From NCBI GenBank assembly GCA_018830415.1, contig JAHJSJ010000239.1:1-16859 (forward strand): a stretch of DNA of 16,859 nucleotides, given 5' to 3'. How positions within the stretch are numbered: position 1 is the stretch's first letter; each line of letters starts with the position of its first letter. The notes beneath the pieces were generated by a model. That model saw nothing but the letters and a program-made list of their open reading frames with translations. It had not been told where the DNA came from and did no database searches. A program made the position numbers and the translations under genes. Shown piece by piece: positions 1 to 6,547 of this stretch. This DNA is from Alphaproteobacteria bacterium (GTDB taxonomy: Bacteria; Pseudomonadota; Alphaproteobacteria; Sphingomonadales; Sphingomonadaceae).

Positions 1-1365
1 CGAATCCTCTCTCCCCGACCAATTTTCCTTCATTGCATTGAAAGATAGCCTTGCGCATCCGCGCAGGGTGGTGCGCAGCACTGCGGCCGAATTGGCGAGC
101 GAGGCCTCCCCTTCAAGGCGACCATTGATGCGCAGCATCACTGTCCCGCTTTGCTGCATCACCAGCGGGATAAGCTGCGTGCCTGTCAAACTGCCGATCC
201 ATTGTGTGCCACCCGCATTGGCGCGCCGCAGGGGGATATTGACCAGCCTGCCGGAAAAGTTCCAGGTCATCGTCAACGCGGCGTCGCGTGCGGGTTTGTT
301 GAGCAACATCGCCATGAACGGCTTGCCGCCTTCGCAATACAGGCTGAGAGATTCGATGTTTGGCGATCCCGCCGCGCTCACATAAGCTATCGGCGCACGC
401 CCCTGCACCGGAACGACTTCCCAAGGCGTGCCGGGCAGCGGCACTGCCGTTTCCGGCGGGCTGTTGGCCAACAACGTTTTGATCTCTGGCGCGACCGGCA
501 TTCGCCTGCCCGTGGCAGGAGGATAGACAGTCAGCTTGCCCCGTTCCCAAAGGCCTACCTGCACTTCCCGGCGGGCCGGGTCGATCATAACATAGGCCTG
601 TTCTTCGCCGCCTTGATGCGGCGCGTTGCCTGACAGGTAAAAATAGTTCCCGGCGCGCTGCAATGGCGAAACGACTGACAGGTTTTTCCGCAGTGCAGCC
701 ATTTTCGGGCCCATCCGCGATTTCAAGGCGGCGGCCACGGCACCCTTTTCAAACAGGTCGATATTATCCTTAGCGTAGCTGCCCGGATATTTGCCGACAA
801 GGCTGACGAGGTTGTTCCATTCCGCAGGGATGCCTTGCACCGCAACCGCCACTTCCGGCTGCGGCGGCGCTGGCGTGCCCGCAGGAGCGCTGCCCTGACA
901 CAGAGTGAACAATCCGCCGCCAGTGAATGACGCATGGAACGGATCGGGGCGCTGGCCCGGCGCAAGGTCGGGCTCAAAACGGATGACCCCCGGCCTCTCG
1001 TCATCGTTGACGAACATCAGCACGCGGCCAAAATCATTATTGCTTACCGGAAAAGGGAAGAAAACGGACATGATGCCGTCATAGCGCTGACCCATATAGG
1101 TAAGCGCATATTCCACCCGAGAGGGCTTTACCTCGTGGCCATTGGCGTGGAACGTCATGCCCTTTTCATCAATGGTCACGCGCGGTTCTTTTGCGCAGTC
1201 ACCGCGCGGGGCGTAGCTTCCAAAAATATGGTCGATGCCCTGATCTTTGAAACTCGTCAGCGGAAGCGCCTGAACACTTGCGGCTGCAAATGCGCCCACC
1301 GCACAAACGCCAAGGGCCGCGCTGACCCGACCAATCGTGGATGGTTTGAAAGGATGCCAATCCAT
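1..1365 (-). CDS. Secreted protein of unknown function, 3' end beyond window
   Basis: Reading the minus strand from the ATG at 1363-1365 gives 455 codons without a stop, so the frame runs off the left edge and the C-terminus is missing. The start is supported by a strong ribosome binding site, GGGGGGAA, six bases upstream. The first 33 residues look like a signal peptide: Arg and Lys, a hydrophobic stretch (about residues 14-31), then VQA before a likely signal peptidase I cut. The mature protein is probably periplasmic or outer-membrane associated. Visible landmarks are a Pro-rich linker near residue 160 (PAPPQPE) and a C-terminal part with alternating hydrophobic residues suggesting beta structure. 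Few cysteines are seen. I do not recognise the family and assign no function. The gene stands alone behind a 389-base gap. Smaller frames on either strand inside this region lack signal peptides or good binding sites and are taken as shadows. Confidence 0.8.
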   Translation of the reverse strand, partial: MDWHPFKPSTIGRVSAALGVCAVGAFAAASVQALPLTSFKDQGIDHIFGSYAPRGDCAKEPRVTIDEKGMTFHANGHEVKPSRVEYALTYMGQRYDGIMSVFFPFPVSNNDFGRVLMFVNDDERPGVIRFEPDLAPGQRPDPFHASFTGGGLFTLCQGSAPAGTPAPPQPEVAVAVQGIPAEWNNLVSLVGKYPGSYAKDNIDLFEKGAVAAALKSRMGPKMAALRKNLSVVSPLQRAGNYFYLSGNAPHQGGEEQAYVMIDPARREVQVGLWERGKLTVYPPATGRRMPVAPEIKTLLANSPPETAVPLPGTPWEVVPVQGRAPIAYVSAAGSPNIESLSLYCEGGKPFMAMLLNKPARDAALTMTWNFSGRLVNIPLRRANAGGTQWIGSLTGTQLIPLVMQQSGTVMLRINGRLEGEASLANSAAVLRTTLRGCARLSFNAMKENWSGREDS

Positions 1366-1754
1366 GTCAAATTCCCCCCGGAACAGACGTTTCCAAGAGC
1401 CTGCTGACTCGCAACCGGATCAGAGACTGCGCATACGAGATAACGCAAGCGCCCCATTTTGTCGCGCCTGTTATGGGCATTGGCGCTCACCGTGCCCGCA
1501 CTCGCGCGGAGCCGGTGGTTTGGGTGCGCGGGCGATCTGAGCGGGATTGGGTGGATTGTCGACCAATCCACGCACATCGTCACCCCAGCGAAAGCTGGGG
1601 CCTAGGGCTTACAAGCGCCGTGTTTGCCGCCAGAGATCCCAGCTTCCGCTGGGATGACGATATGGGGAGGTCAGATCCAAGGTCGCAACCCAATCGACAG
1701 CCTTCGGCGGCGCGTGACGTAAAGCAGCCATCCCGCAGCGCGGAACGGCAGCCT
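1366..1754. other. Intergenic region with palindromic element
   Basis: This 389-base stretch separates the decarboxylase stop from the start of the secreted-protein gene, both on the minus strand. It must hold the leader and probably the promoter of the latter, but I cannot pick a convincing -35/-10 pair. Its one clear structure is the nested inverted repeat at 1576-1661. Short frames on either strand have no ribosome binding sites and no recognisable protein, so I call no gene here. Confidence 0.6.
1576..1661. repeat. REP-like nested inverted repeat
   Basis: Two 28-base arms (1576-1603 and 1634-1661) are inverted copies matching at 24 of 28 positions. Each arm is itself a hairpin: 1583-1600 has a perfect 7-bp stem with a GAAA loop, and 1637-1654 a perfect 7-bp stem with a TTCC loop. 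This hairpin-within-palindrome layout, with GTCAYCCCAGC at each outer end, is typical of repetitive extragenic palindromes in proteobacteria. It is non-coding and probably present in many copies, which the window alone cannot show. It could fold in RNA and affect mRNA ends downstream of the decarboxylase gene. Confidence 0.75.
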
Positions 1755-2960
1755 TTACCGCAAGCTCACCACGTTATCGCTGGCTTCGCGCACGCGGGTG
1801 CCGTTGAACAGGCTCATCATCGGCTCGTCGGCCACGGTCACCACCTGCGCCGCGCCATAGCCGTTGAAGCCGGTTTTCATCGCCGCGCCGTAAGCTCCGA
1901 TCATGCCGACTTCGATGTAATCGCCCGCCTGAATGTCGGCCGGCAGCGCGAAGGGGCCCTTCATGTAATCGGCATCGTCGCAGGTCGGGCCGTAGAAGGC
2001 GAAATCCGCGTCGGCTTCGATCAGATCATCCTCAAGCGCACGCACCGGGAAGCGCCACGCGACGTGCGCGGCGTCATACAGCGCGCCGTAGGCACCGTCG
2101 TTGATGTAAAGTTCATCGCCGCGCCGCTTGTTCACCTGCACGATCATCGAACTGTATTCCGCGCTCAGCGCCCGCCCGGGTTCGCACCACAGTTCGGCGT
2201 TGTAGGCGATCGGCAGCGCCTCGAAATGCTTGGCGATGATCGCGAAGTAATCTTCCATCGGCGGCGGCTCGAGGCCGGGATAGGCGCTGGGAAAGCCCCC
2301 GCCCACGTCGATCATGTCGATCACCACCGATGCTTCCGCAATCGCGGCGCGGGTGCGGTCGAGCGCCTGCACGAAGGCGAACGGCGTCATCGCCTGGCTG
2401 CCGACATGGAAACACACGCCCAGCCAATCGCAATGCTGGCGGGCCCGCTGGAGCAGCACCGGCGCTTCGATCAGGTCGCAGCCGAACTTGGAAGCCAGCG
2501 AAAGCTCCGAATACTCAGACGACACCCGCAGCCGCACGCACAGGCGCAGGTCGCGCGGCGCTGCGCCGGTTTCGGGATGGCGGCAGGCGTCGACGATCTT
2601 TTCCAGTTCCTCGACCGAATCGAGGCTGAAGGTGCGCACACCATGCTGGAAATAGGCTTCGCTGATCGCCGCCGGGGTTTTCACCGGATGCATGAAGCAC
2701 AGCACCGCCTGCGGCAAAATCCCGCGCACCAGTCGCACTTCGGCAATCGAAGCGACATCATAATGGGTCACGCCCGCATCCCAGAGCACGCTGATCAGAT
2801 CAGGCGCGGGGTTGGCCTTCACCGCATAGAGCACCTTGCCCGGAAACTTCTCGACGAAGAAACGGGCGGCGCGCCGCGCGGCGTGCGGGCGGTTGAGAAT
2901 TACGGGTTCGTCCGGCGAAAGCGCGCGAACTACAGCCTGAGCGTCGGGATAGATGTGCAA
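1755..2960 (-). CDS. Type III PLP-dependent ornithine/lysine decarboxylase
   Basis: Pyridoxal-phosphate decarboxylase of the alanine-racemase fold, expected to make putrescine from ornithine (or cadaverine from lysine) in the cytoplasm. Numbering from the longer start at 3005, the N-terminal TIM barrel carries the PLP lysine K63 in YAVKAN, H200 in FHVGSQ, the phosphate-binding VGGGFP (234-239) and EPGRAL (275-280). The C-terminal beta domain has catalytic C342 in GPTCDDAD and Y372 in GAYGAAMKTGFNG. The start is uncertain. TTG at 2960 gives about 401 residues beginning near HIYPDAQAVV, with GGGGG nine bases upstream. TTG at 3005 adds 15 residues with AAGG four bases upstream. The two spermidine enzymes encoded on the same strand a few genes upstream suggest ornithine as substrate, but lysine cannot be excluded. 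The gene lies about 220 bases beyond lemA and may have its own promoter. Confidence 0.92.
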   Translation of the reverse strand: MHIYPDAQAVVRALSPDEPVILNRPHAARRAARFFVEKFPGKVLYAVKANPAPDLISVLWDAGVTHYDVASIAEVRLVRGILPQAVLCFMHPVKTPAAISEAYFQHGVRTFSLDSVEELEKIVDACRHPETGAAPRDLRLCVRLRVSSEYSELSLASKFGCDLIEAPVLLQRARQHCDWLGVCFHVGSQAMTPFAFVQALDRTRAAIAEASVVIDMIDVGGGFPSAYPGLEPPPMEDYFAIIAKHFEALPIAYNAELWCEPGRALSAEYSSMIVQVNKRRGDELYINDGAYGALYDAAHVAWRFPVRALEDDLIEADADFAFYGPTCDDADYMKGPFALPADIQAGDYIEVGMIGAYGAAMKTGFNGYGAAQVVTVADEPMMSLFNGTRVREASDNVVSLR

Positions 2961-3150
2961 CTCAAGGGACCCCCGAAACGGTTTGTGAAAACCATAAAAC
3001 GACAAGCTGCCTTGCGGTTAGGAAGTCCCCTTGGGGCAGCGGGAACGGGGCAAATAGGGCTTGCGGGCCGAATTGCAATCGAAAAATGGGCCGCACCGGG
3101 GCGGAATGTTGCTTTTTCAAGACAGCCATCGAAATGCGACTGGCGTATGA

Positions 3151-3178
3151 CGGAACCCTGCGCATTTGCGGGTTTCCG
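3151..3178 (-). terminator. Possible hairpin terminator after lemA
   Basis: Six bases beyond the lemA stop, an imperfect hairpin forms between 3151-3160 and 3169-3178 (GGAA/TTCC, one mismatch, then a CCC-rich stem). No T-run follows on the minus strand, so it may be an mRNA 3'-end structure rather than a true intrinsic terminator. Confidence 0.3.
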
Positions 3179-3183
3179 CGTCT

Positions 3184-3741
3184 TCAGAACGAAACGCGCG
3201 GCACCTGATCGACGCTGCCTTGTTCGCTGTCATCGAGCCGGTGGAAATCCGCCTCGGCGAAACCAAGCGCGCCGGCAAACAGCACCGCCGGGAACGATTC
3301 GCGCGCACTGTTGAACCGCGCCACGGCAGCATTCAGCGCCCGGCGTGCAGCCGCGAGCTTATCCTCGACATCGCCGAGTTCGGCCTGGAGCGACTGGAAA
3401 TTCGCGCTCGCCTTGAGATCGGGATAGGCCTCCCCCAAAGCCAGCAGATTATCGAGCGCGACCCGCAGCTTTTGCTCGCTGCCCGAAGAAGGCTCGCTAT
3501 TTGCCGCCGCATTGCGCGCCGCGATCACCGCTTCGAGCGTTGACGCCTCATGCCCGGCATAGCCTTTGACCGCCTCAACCAGATTGGGGATCAGATCATG
3601 CCGCTGGCGCAGCTGCGCGTCGATATCGCCGATGCCTTGCCGCACACTCTGCCGCAGGCCGACGAGATTGTTGTAAATCCCGATCACCACCACCGCGACC
3701 GCCACCGCGACCGACAGCATGACCCAGAACATGATATCCAT
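3184..3741 (-). CDS. lemA: LemA family protein
   Basis: Small inner-membrane protein of the LemA family. Residues 4-22 form one hydrophobic helix, followed by the family signature starting YNNLVGLRQ (23-31) and RQRHDLIPNLVEAVKGY (about 45-61). The rest is long amphipathic helix, as expected for the helical-bundle LemA fold, probably outside the cytoplasm. The length of 185 residues is normal. A GTG two codons upstream (3747) is possible, but the AAAGGGGGTG ribosome binding site overlaps it, so the ATG at 3741 is chosen. The molecular function of the family is not established. The gene is divergent from the DUF3137 membrane-protein gene with only 67 bases between the starts, which suggests shared control and possibly a shared role at the envelope. 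Confidence 0.92.
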   Translation of the reverse strand: MDIMFWVMLSVAVAVAVVVIGIYNNLVGLRQSVRQGIGDIDAQLRQRHDLIPNLVEAVKGYAGHEASTLEAVIAARNAAANSEPSSGSEQKLRVALDNLLALGEAYPDLKASANFQSLQAELGDVEDKLAAARRALNAAVARFNSARESFPAVLFAGALGFAEADFHRLDDSEQGSVDQVPRVSF

Positions 3742-3744
3742 TGT

Positions 3745-3754
3745 CACCCCCTTT
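3745..3754 (-). promoter_or_regulatory. Ribosome binding site deciding the lemA start
   Basis: AAAGGGGGTG on the minus strand leaves five bases between its G-run and the ATG at 3741. It physically overlaps the alternative GTG at 3747, so that codon is unlikely to start translation. Confidence 0.7.
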
Positions 3755-3808
3755 ACCCGAAACCACTATTGTGAGGTACACTGGTTAAAGATTCGCGCCG
3801 GAGACGCA

Positions 3809-4777
3809 ATGCGCACCAACATTAATACACTGATGCAAGGTCAGCTGGGCGAATGGCTTGCGTCGCAGGCAGAGATGCGCGCTTCGGCAAAGGCAAAGGC
3901 CAGCGCGCGCTGGGTGTGGGGCGCGGTGATCCTGCTGCCCGCGCTCGCGTTCCTGTGGTTTGCCCCCGTCCTTTCGGGCGGATTCAAGGCAATGCTGAGT
4001 TTCGGCGGGATCATGGTGGTTTCGGTCTGGGGCTATCAGCCGATTGTCGAAGCGAAAAAGGCGATCAAGATCGGGATCAATTCGGCCATCGCGGAAAGCT
4101 TCGGCGTTTCCTACGCTCACGAGGTTGAACCGGGCGCGGAGTTTGAGTCGGCCAAGACCTATGGCTTGGTTCCTGATTTTGACCGTTCCGGTTTCGAGGA
4201 CCGCTGGCATGGCATTCTCGAAGGGCACAGCTTCAACCTTTACGAAGCGCACCTCGAAGAGCGACGGGGATCGGGCAAGAACCGCCGCTGGGTAACAGTG
4301 TTTCGCGGGGTGATCATCCAGATGGGGTTTGGCCGCCCGTTCCGTTCAACCACCCTGCTGCAACGCGCAGGCAAGCATCGCAAATGGTTCGGGCTTGGCG
4401 GCGCGAGTGACCATGTGTCCTTTGATGGCCACCGGCTGGACAAGGTGGATCAGGTGCACCCGGCCTTTGGCGAGGTGTTCGCGCAGTTCAGCGATGATCA
4501 GGTTGAAGCGCGCGTGCTGGTGCACCCCGGCTATGTCGAACACCTGTTGCGGCTGGAAAGCGCATTCGGCGCGAAGGAGCTGCGCGCCTTGTTTCGTGCA
4601 GGCGAGGTGATCATCGCGGTTGAAGGGCGCAACCTGTTCGAAAGCGGCGCGATTGACGCCAGCGGCGATCATGCCCGCGCCGAAGAAGCCGCGCGCCAGT
4701 TCAGCGCGCTGGCGGGGCTGGCGCTGGCAATCAACCAGAACTTGCGCGGACGGGCGCTGAAACCCGGCTCTAGCTGA
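3809..4777 (+). CDS. DUF3137 family membrane protein
   Basis: A 322-residue protein with a charged N-terminal segment (about 1-33), two transmembrane helices (about 35-52 and 60-76) and a large C-terminal domain rich in beta-type hydrophobic alternation. The sequence after the helices, including WGYQPIVEAKKAIK and the acidic SYAHEVEPG segment, fits the DUF3137 family, whose biochemical role is unknown. The ATG at 3809 is preferred over the frame opening at 3719 because GGAG lies five bases upstream and the extra N-terminal residues would cross the lemA start region. It is divergent from lemA and its stop overlaps the nspC stop by eight bases (4770-4777), a tight convergent arrangement. Pairing with LemA suggests an envelope function, but that is inference from position only. 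Confidence 0.85.
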   Translation: MRTNINTLMQGQLGEWLASQAEMRASAKAKASARWVWGAVILLPALAFLWFAPVLSGGFKAMLSFGGIMVVSVWGYQPIVEAKKAIKIGINSAIAESFGVSYAHEVEPGAEFESAKTYGLVPDFDRSGFEDRWHGILEGHSFNLYEAHLEERRGSGKNRRWVTVFRGVIIQMGFGRPFRSTTLLQRAGKHRKWFGLGGASDHVSFDGHRLDKVDQVHPAFGEVFAQFSDDQVEARVLVHPGYVEHLLRLESAFGAKELRALFRAGEVIIAVEGRNLFESGAIDASGDHARAEEAARQFSALAGLALAINQNLRGRALKPGSS

Positions 4778-5963
4778 GGCGATCCCTGAAATCGGCGTAA
4801 TCGAACCGCTTTATGCAATCGAGCGCGTCGCTTTCGCTGTCCCACATCCAGATACTCGGCAATTGCACCCCGTTGAAGGTGTTGGTCTTCACCATCGAAT
4901 AATGCGCCTGATCGAGAAACGCGAAACGCGCGCCGGGTTCGGCAGGCACTGGCAGACGGTAATCCCCGATCACGTCACCTGCGAGGCAGGATGGCCCGCC
5001 CAGCCGGATCGGGATCAGGTCAGGGTCAGCGGTTTCGCCCAGCATGGCGGGGCGATAGGGTGCTTCGAGCACATCGGGCATATGGCAGGTGGCCGAAATA
5101 TCGGTGATGCCGACGGGGACTTCGTTGAACATCGTATCGAGCAGCGTGCCGACAAGAATCCCTGCATCGAGCGCCACCGCCTCACCCGGTTCGAGGATAA
5201 TCTGGCAGCCGGTATCTTCGGCCGCGTCTTTCAGGAACTCCACCAACTCCTCGCGCTGGTAATCGGCCCGCGTGATGTGGTGGCCGCCGCCCATATTGAT
5301 CCATTTAAGCTGGCCGAAGAACGGCTCGATCACGTCGAACACCCGGTCCCAGGTGGCTTTGAGCGGTTCAAAATCCTGTTCGCACAGGTTGTGGAAGTGG
5401 ATGCCTTCGACACCCTCCATATGCTCCTCGGTCAGCTGGTCGAGCGGGAAGCCAAGGCGCGATCCCGGCGCGCTGGGATCATATTTGGCGACCTCGCCAG
5501 TGGGCACCTGCGGGTTGATGCGCAGGCCGATGCTGACGCCTGCTCCGTTGGCCGCGGCGTGGTCAAGGATCAGCCGCGCGCGATCATGCTGGCCGGGGGA
5601 GTTGAAGATCACGTGATCCGACAGGCGGCAGATTTCCTCCAGCTCTTCGGGCTTGAAGGCGGCGGAATAGGTGGCGATTTCACCGTCGTAAAATTCGGAC
5701 GCGAGCCGCGCTTCCCACAGGCCTGAGGTGGACACGCCGTCGAGATATTCGCCGATGATCGGGGCTGCCGACCACATCGAAAACGCCTTCAGCGCGGCAA
5801 ACACCTTGATATCCGCGCCATCAGCCGCCGCCGCATCGCGCACCTCGGCGAGCACGCGGCAATTGGCGCGCACCTTGGCCGCGTCCACGATGAAAGCGGG
5901 GCTGTCGACGCGGGACAAGTCGAAATGGGTAAAGGCGCCCGGATCACCGGCTTTGGTTTGCAT
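4770..5963 (-). CDS. nspC: Carboxynorspermidine/carboxyspermidine decarboxylase
   Basis: PLP-dependent alanine-racemase-fold decarboxylase that converts carboxyspermidine to spermidine (or carboxynorspermidine to norspermidine), the last step of the S-adenosylmethionine-independent route. Numbered from the GTG at 5969, it shows PLP lysine K61 in FAALKAF, H193 in HFHNLCE, the phosphate loop MGGGHH (226-231), EPGEAV (260-265), catalytic C328 in GPSCLAGD and Y357 in QAHYSMVKTNTFNG. The GPSCLAGD and HFHNLCE forms separate it from ornithine and diaminopimelate decarboxylases. The length of about 397 residues is normal. The ATG at 5963 is chosen because GAGAG lies nine bases upstream; the in-frame GTG at 5969 has it only three bases away. 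The gene follows the dehydrogenase and VOC genes on the same strand after a 156-base gap containing a palindromic element, so it may be co-transcribed or may have its own promoter. Confidence 0.93.
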   Translation of the reverse strand: MQTKAGDPGAFTHFDLSRVDSPAFIVDAAKVRANCRVLAEVRDAAAADGADIKVFAALKAFSMWSAAPIIGEYLDGVSTSGLWEARLASEFYDGEIATYSAAFKPEELEEICRLSDHVIFNSPGQHDRARLILDHAAANGAGVSIGLRINPQVPTGEVAKYDPSAPGSRLGFPLDQLTEEHMEGVEGIHFHNLCEQDFEPLKATWDRVFDVIEPFFGQLKWINMGGGHHITRADYQREELVEFLKDAAEDTGCQIILEPGEAVALDAGILVGTLLDTMFNEVPVGITDISATCHMPDVLEAPYRPAMLGETADPDLIPIRLGGPSCLAGDVIGDYRLPVPAEPGARFAFLDQAHYSMVKTNTFNGVQLPSIWMWDSESDALDCIKRFDYADFRDRLS

Positions 5964-5980
5964 ATTCACTCACTCTCGTT

Positions 5981-6082
5981 CGTCATTGCGAGTAGCCGAA
6001 GGCTACGCGGCAATCCATCTTCCCGCGTTGCAATCAAGCGGAAGGCCCCAAGCTGGATTGCTTCGCTACGCTCGCAATGACG
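5981..6082. repeat. Palindromic intergenic repeat
   Basis: Inverted repeat between the VOC gene and nspC. The outer 12 bases CGTCATTGCGAG (5981-5992) pair perfectly with 6071-6082, and the inner GCAATCCA (6010-6017) pairs with 6054-6061. The left arm also holds a perfect 6-bp hairpin (5992-5997 with 6001-6006, loop GAA). The CGTCATTGCGAG...GCAATCCA pattern is a widespread alphaproteobacterial dispersed element. It differs in sequence from the one at 1576-1661, so two palindrome families occur here. Folded in a CASDH-VOC-nspC transcript, it could set relative expression of nspC. Confidence 0.75.
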
Positions 6083-6119
6083 AGTTGCCCGGGATCGCCA
6101 CCTTGAATTTTCATACCAA

Positions 6120-6545
6120 TCAGGTTCCGAACAGAATGTTGCCATCATTGTCGATGGCGAAGCCCGGATTGTAGGCAATCTCCCACGCGTGTTCGTCGGG
6201 ATCGGCGACATAGCCGCGCAAGCCGCCAATCGGCGGCGCATCAGCGCGGCGCAGTATCCGCCCACCGGCGGCAGCCAGGTCGGTCATCAGTGCCTCTACT
6301 TCACCCTCTTCGCGGACATTATGTGCGATTGCGAATGCACCGGGGCGATACAGCTCGCCCGCGACCATGTCTTCCTTGAGCGCCGCATCGGCAAACGTCG
6401 CCAAAATCACGCCATTAAGCTGGTAGAAGATTATCTCTTCGTTCTCGAAGACCGGCTCCCAACCGAAACCATCAACATAGAAGCGCCGGGATTTCGCAAG
6501 GTTGCGTGACCCCAATGTAATCAGCGAAATTCTCGGCTCGGCCAT
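6120..6545 (-). CDS. VOC (glyoxalase/bleomycin-resistance fold) family protein
   Basis: A 141-residue protein with the paired beta-alpha-beta-beta-beta pattern of the vicinal oxygen chelate superfamily. The first half runs from ISLITLGSRNLAKSRRFYVDGFGW (in pieces, about 6-29) through FYQLNGVILATF. The second half starts near GAFAIAHNV and ends with the typical YVADPDEHAWEIAYNPGF. Usual members are small dioxygenases, lyases or binding proteins. The first-strand metal position is not an obvious His, so a metal-dependent reaction is uncertain. The ATG sits only two bases beyond the stop of the carboxyspermidine dehydrogenase gene, with no strong binding site of its own, which implies translational coupling and one mRNA. 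It lies between two dedicated polyamine genes, so a supporting role there is possible but unproven. Confidence 0.85.
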   Translation of the reverse strand: MAEPRISLITLGSRNLAKSRRFYVDGFGWEPVFENEEIIFYQLNGVILATFADAALKEDMVAGELYRPGAFAIAHNVREEGEVEALMTDLAAAGGRILRRADAPPIGGLRGYVADPDEHAWEIAYNPGFAIDNDGNILFGT

Positions 6546-6547
6546 TT

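Noticed and set aside
1473..3314. A 613-codon plus-strand open frame
   Set aside because: It is antisense to the ornithine/lysine-type decarboxylase, whose minus-strand frame has all catalytic motifs. The plus-strand translation is rich in His, Arg and Gly with no domain, typical of a shadow frame in GC-rich DNA.
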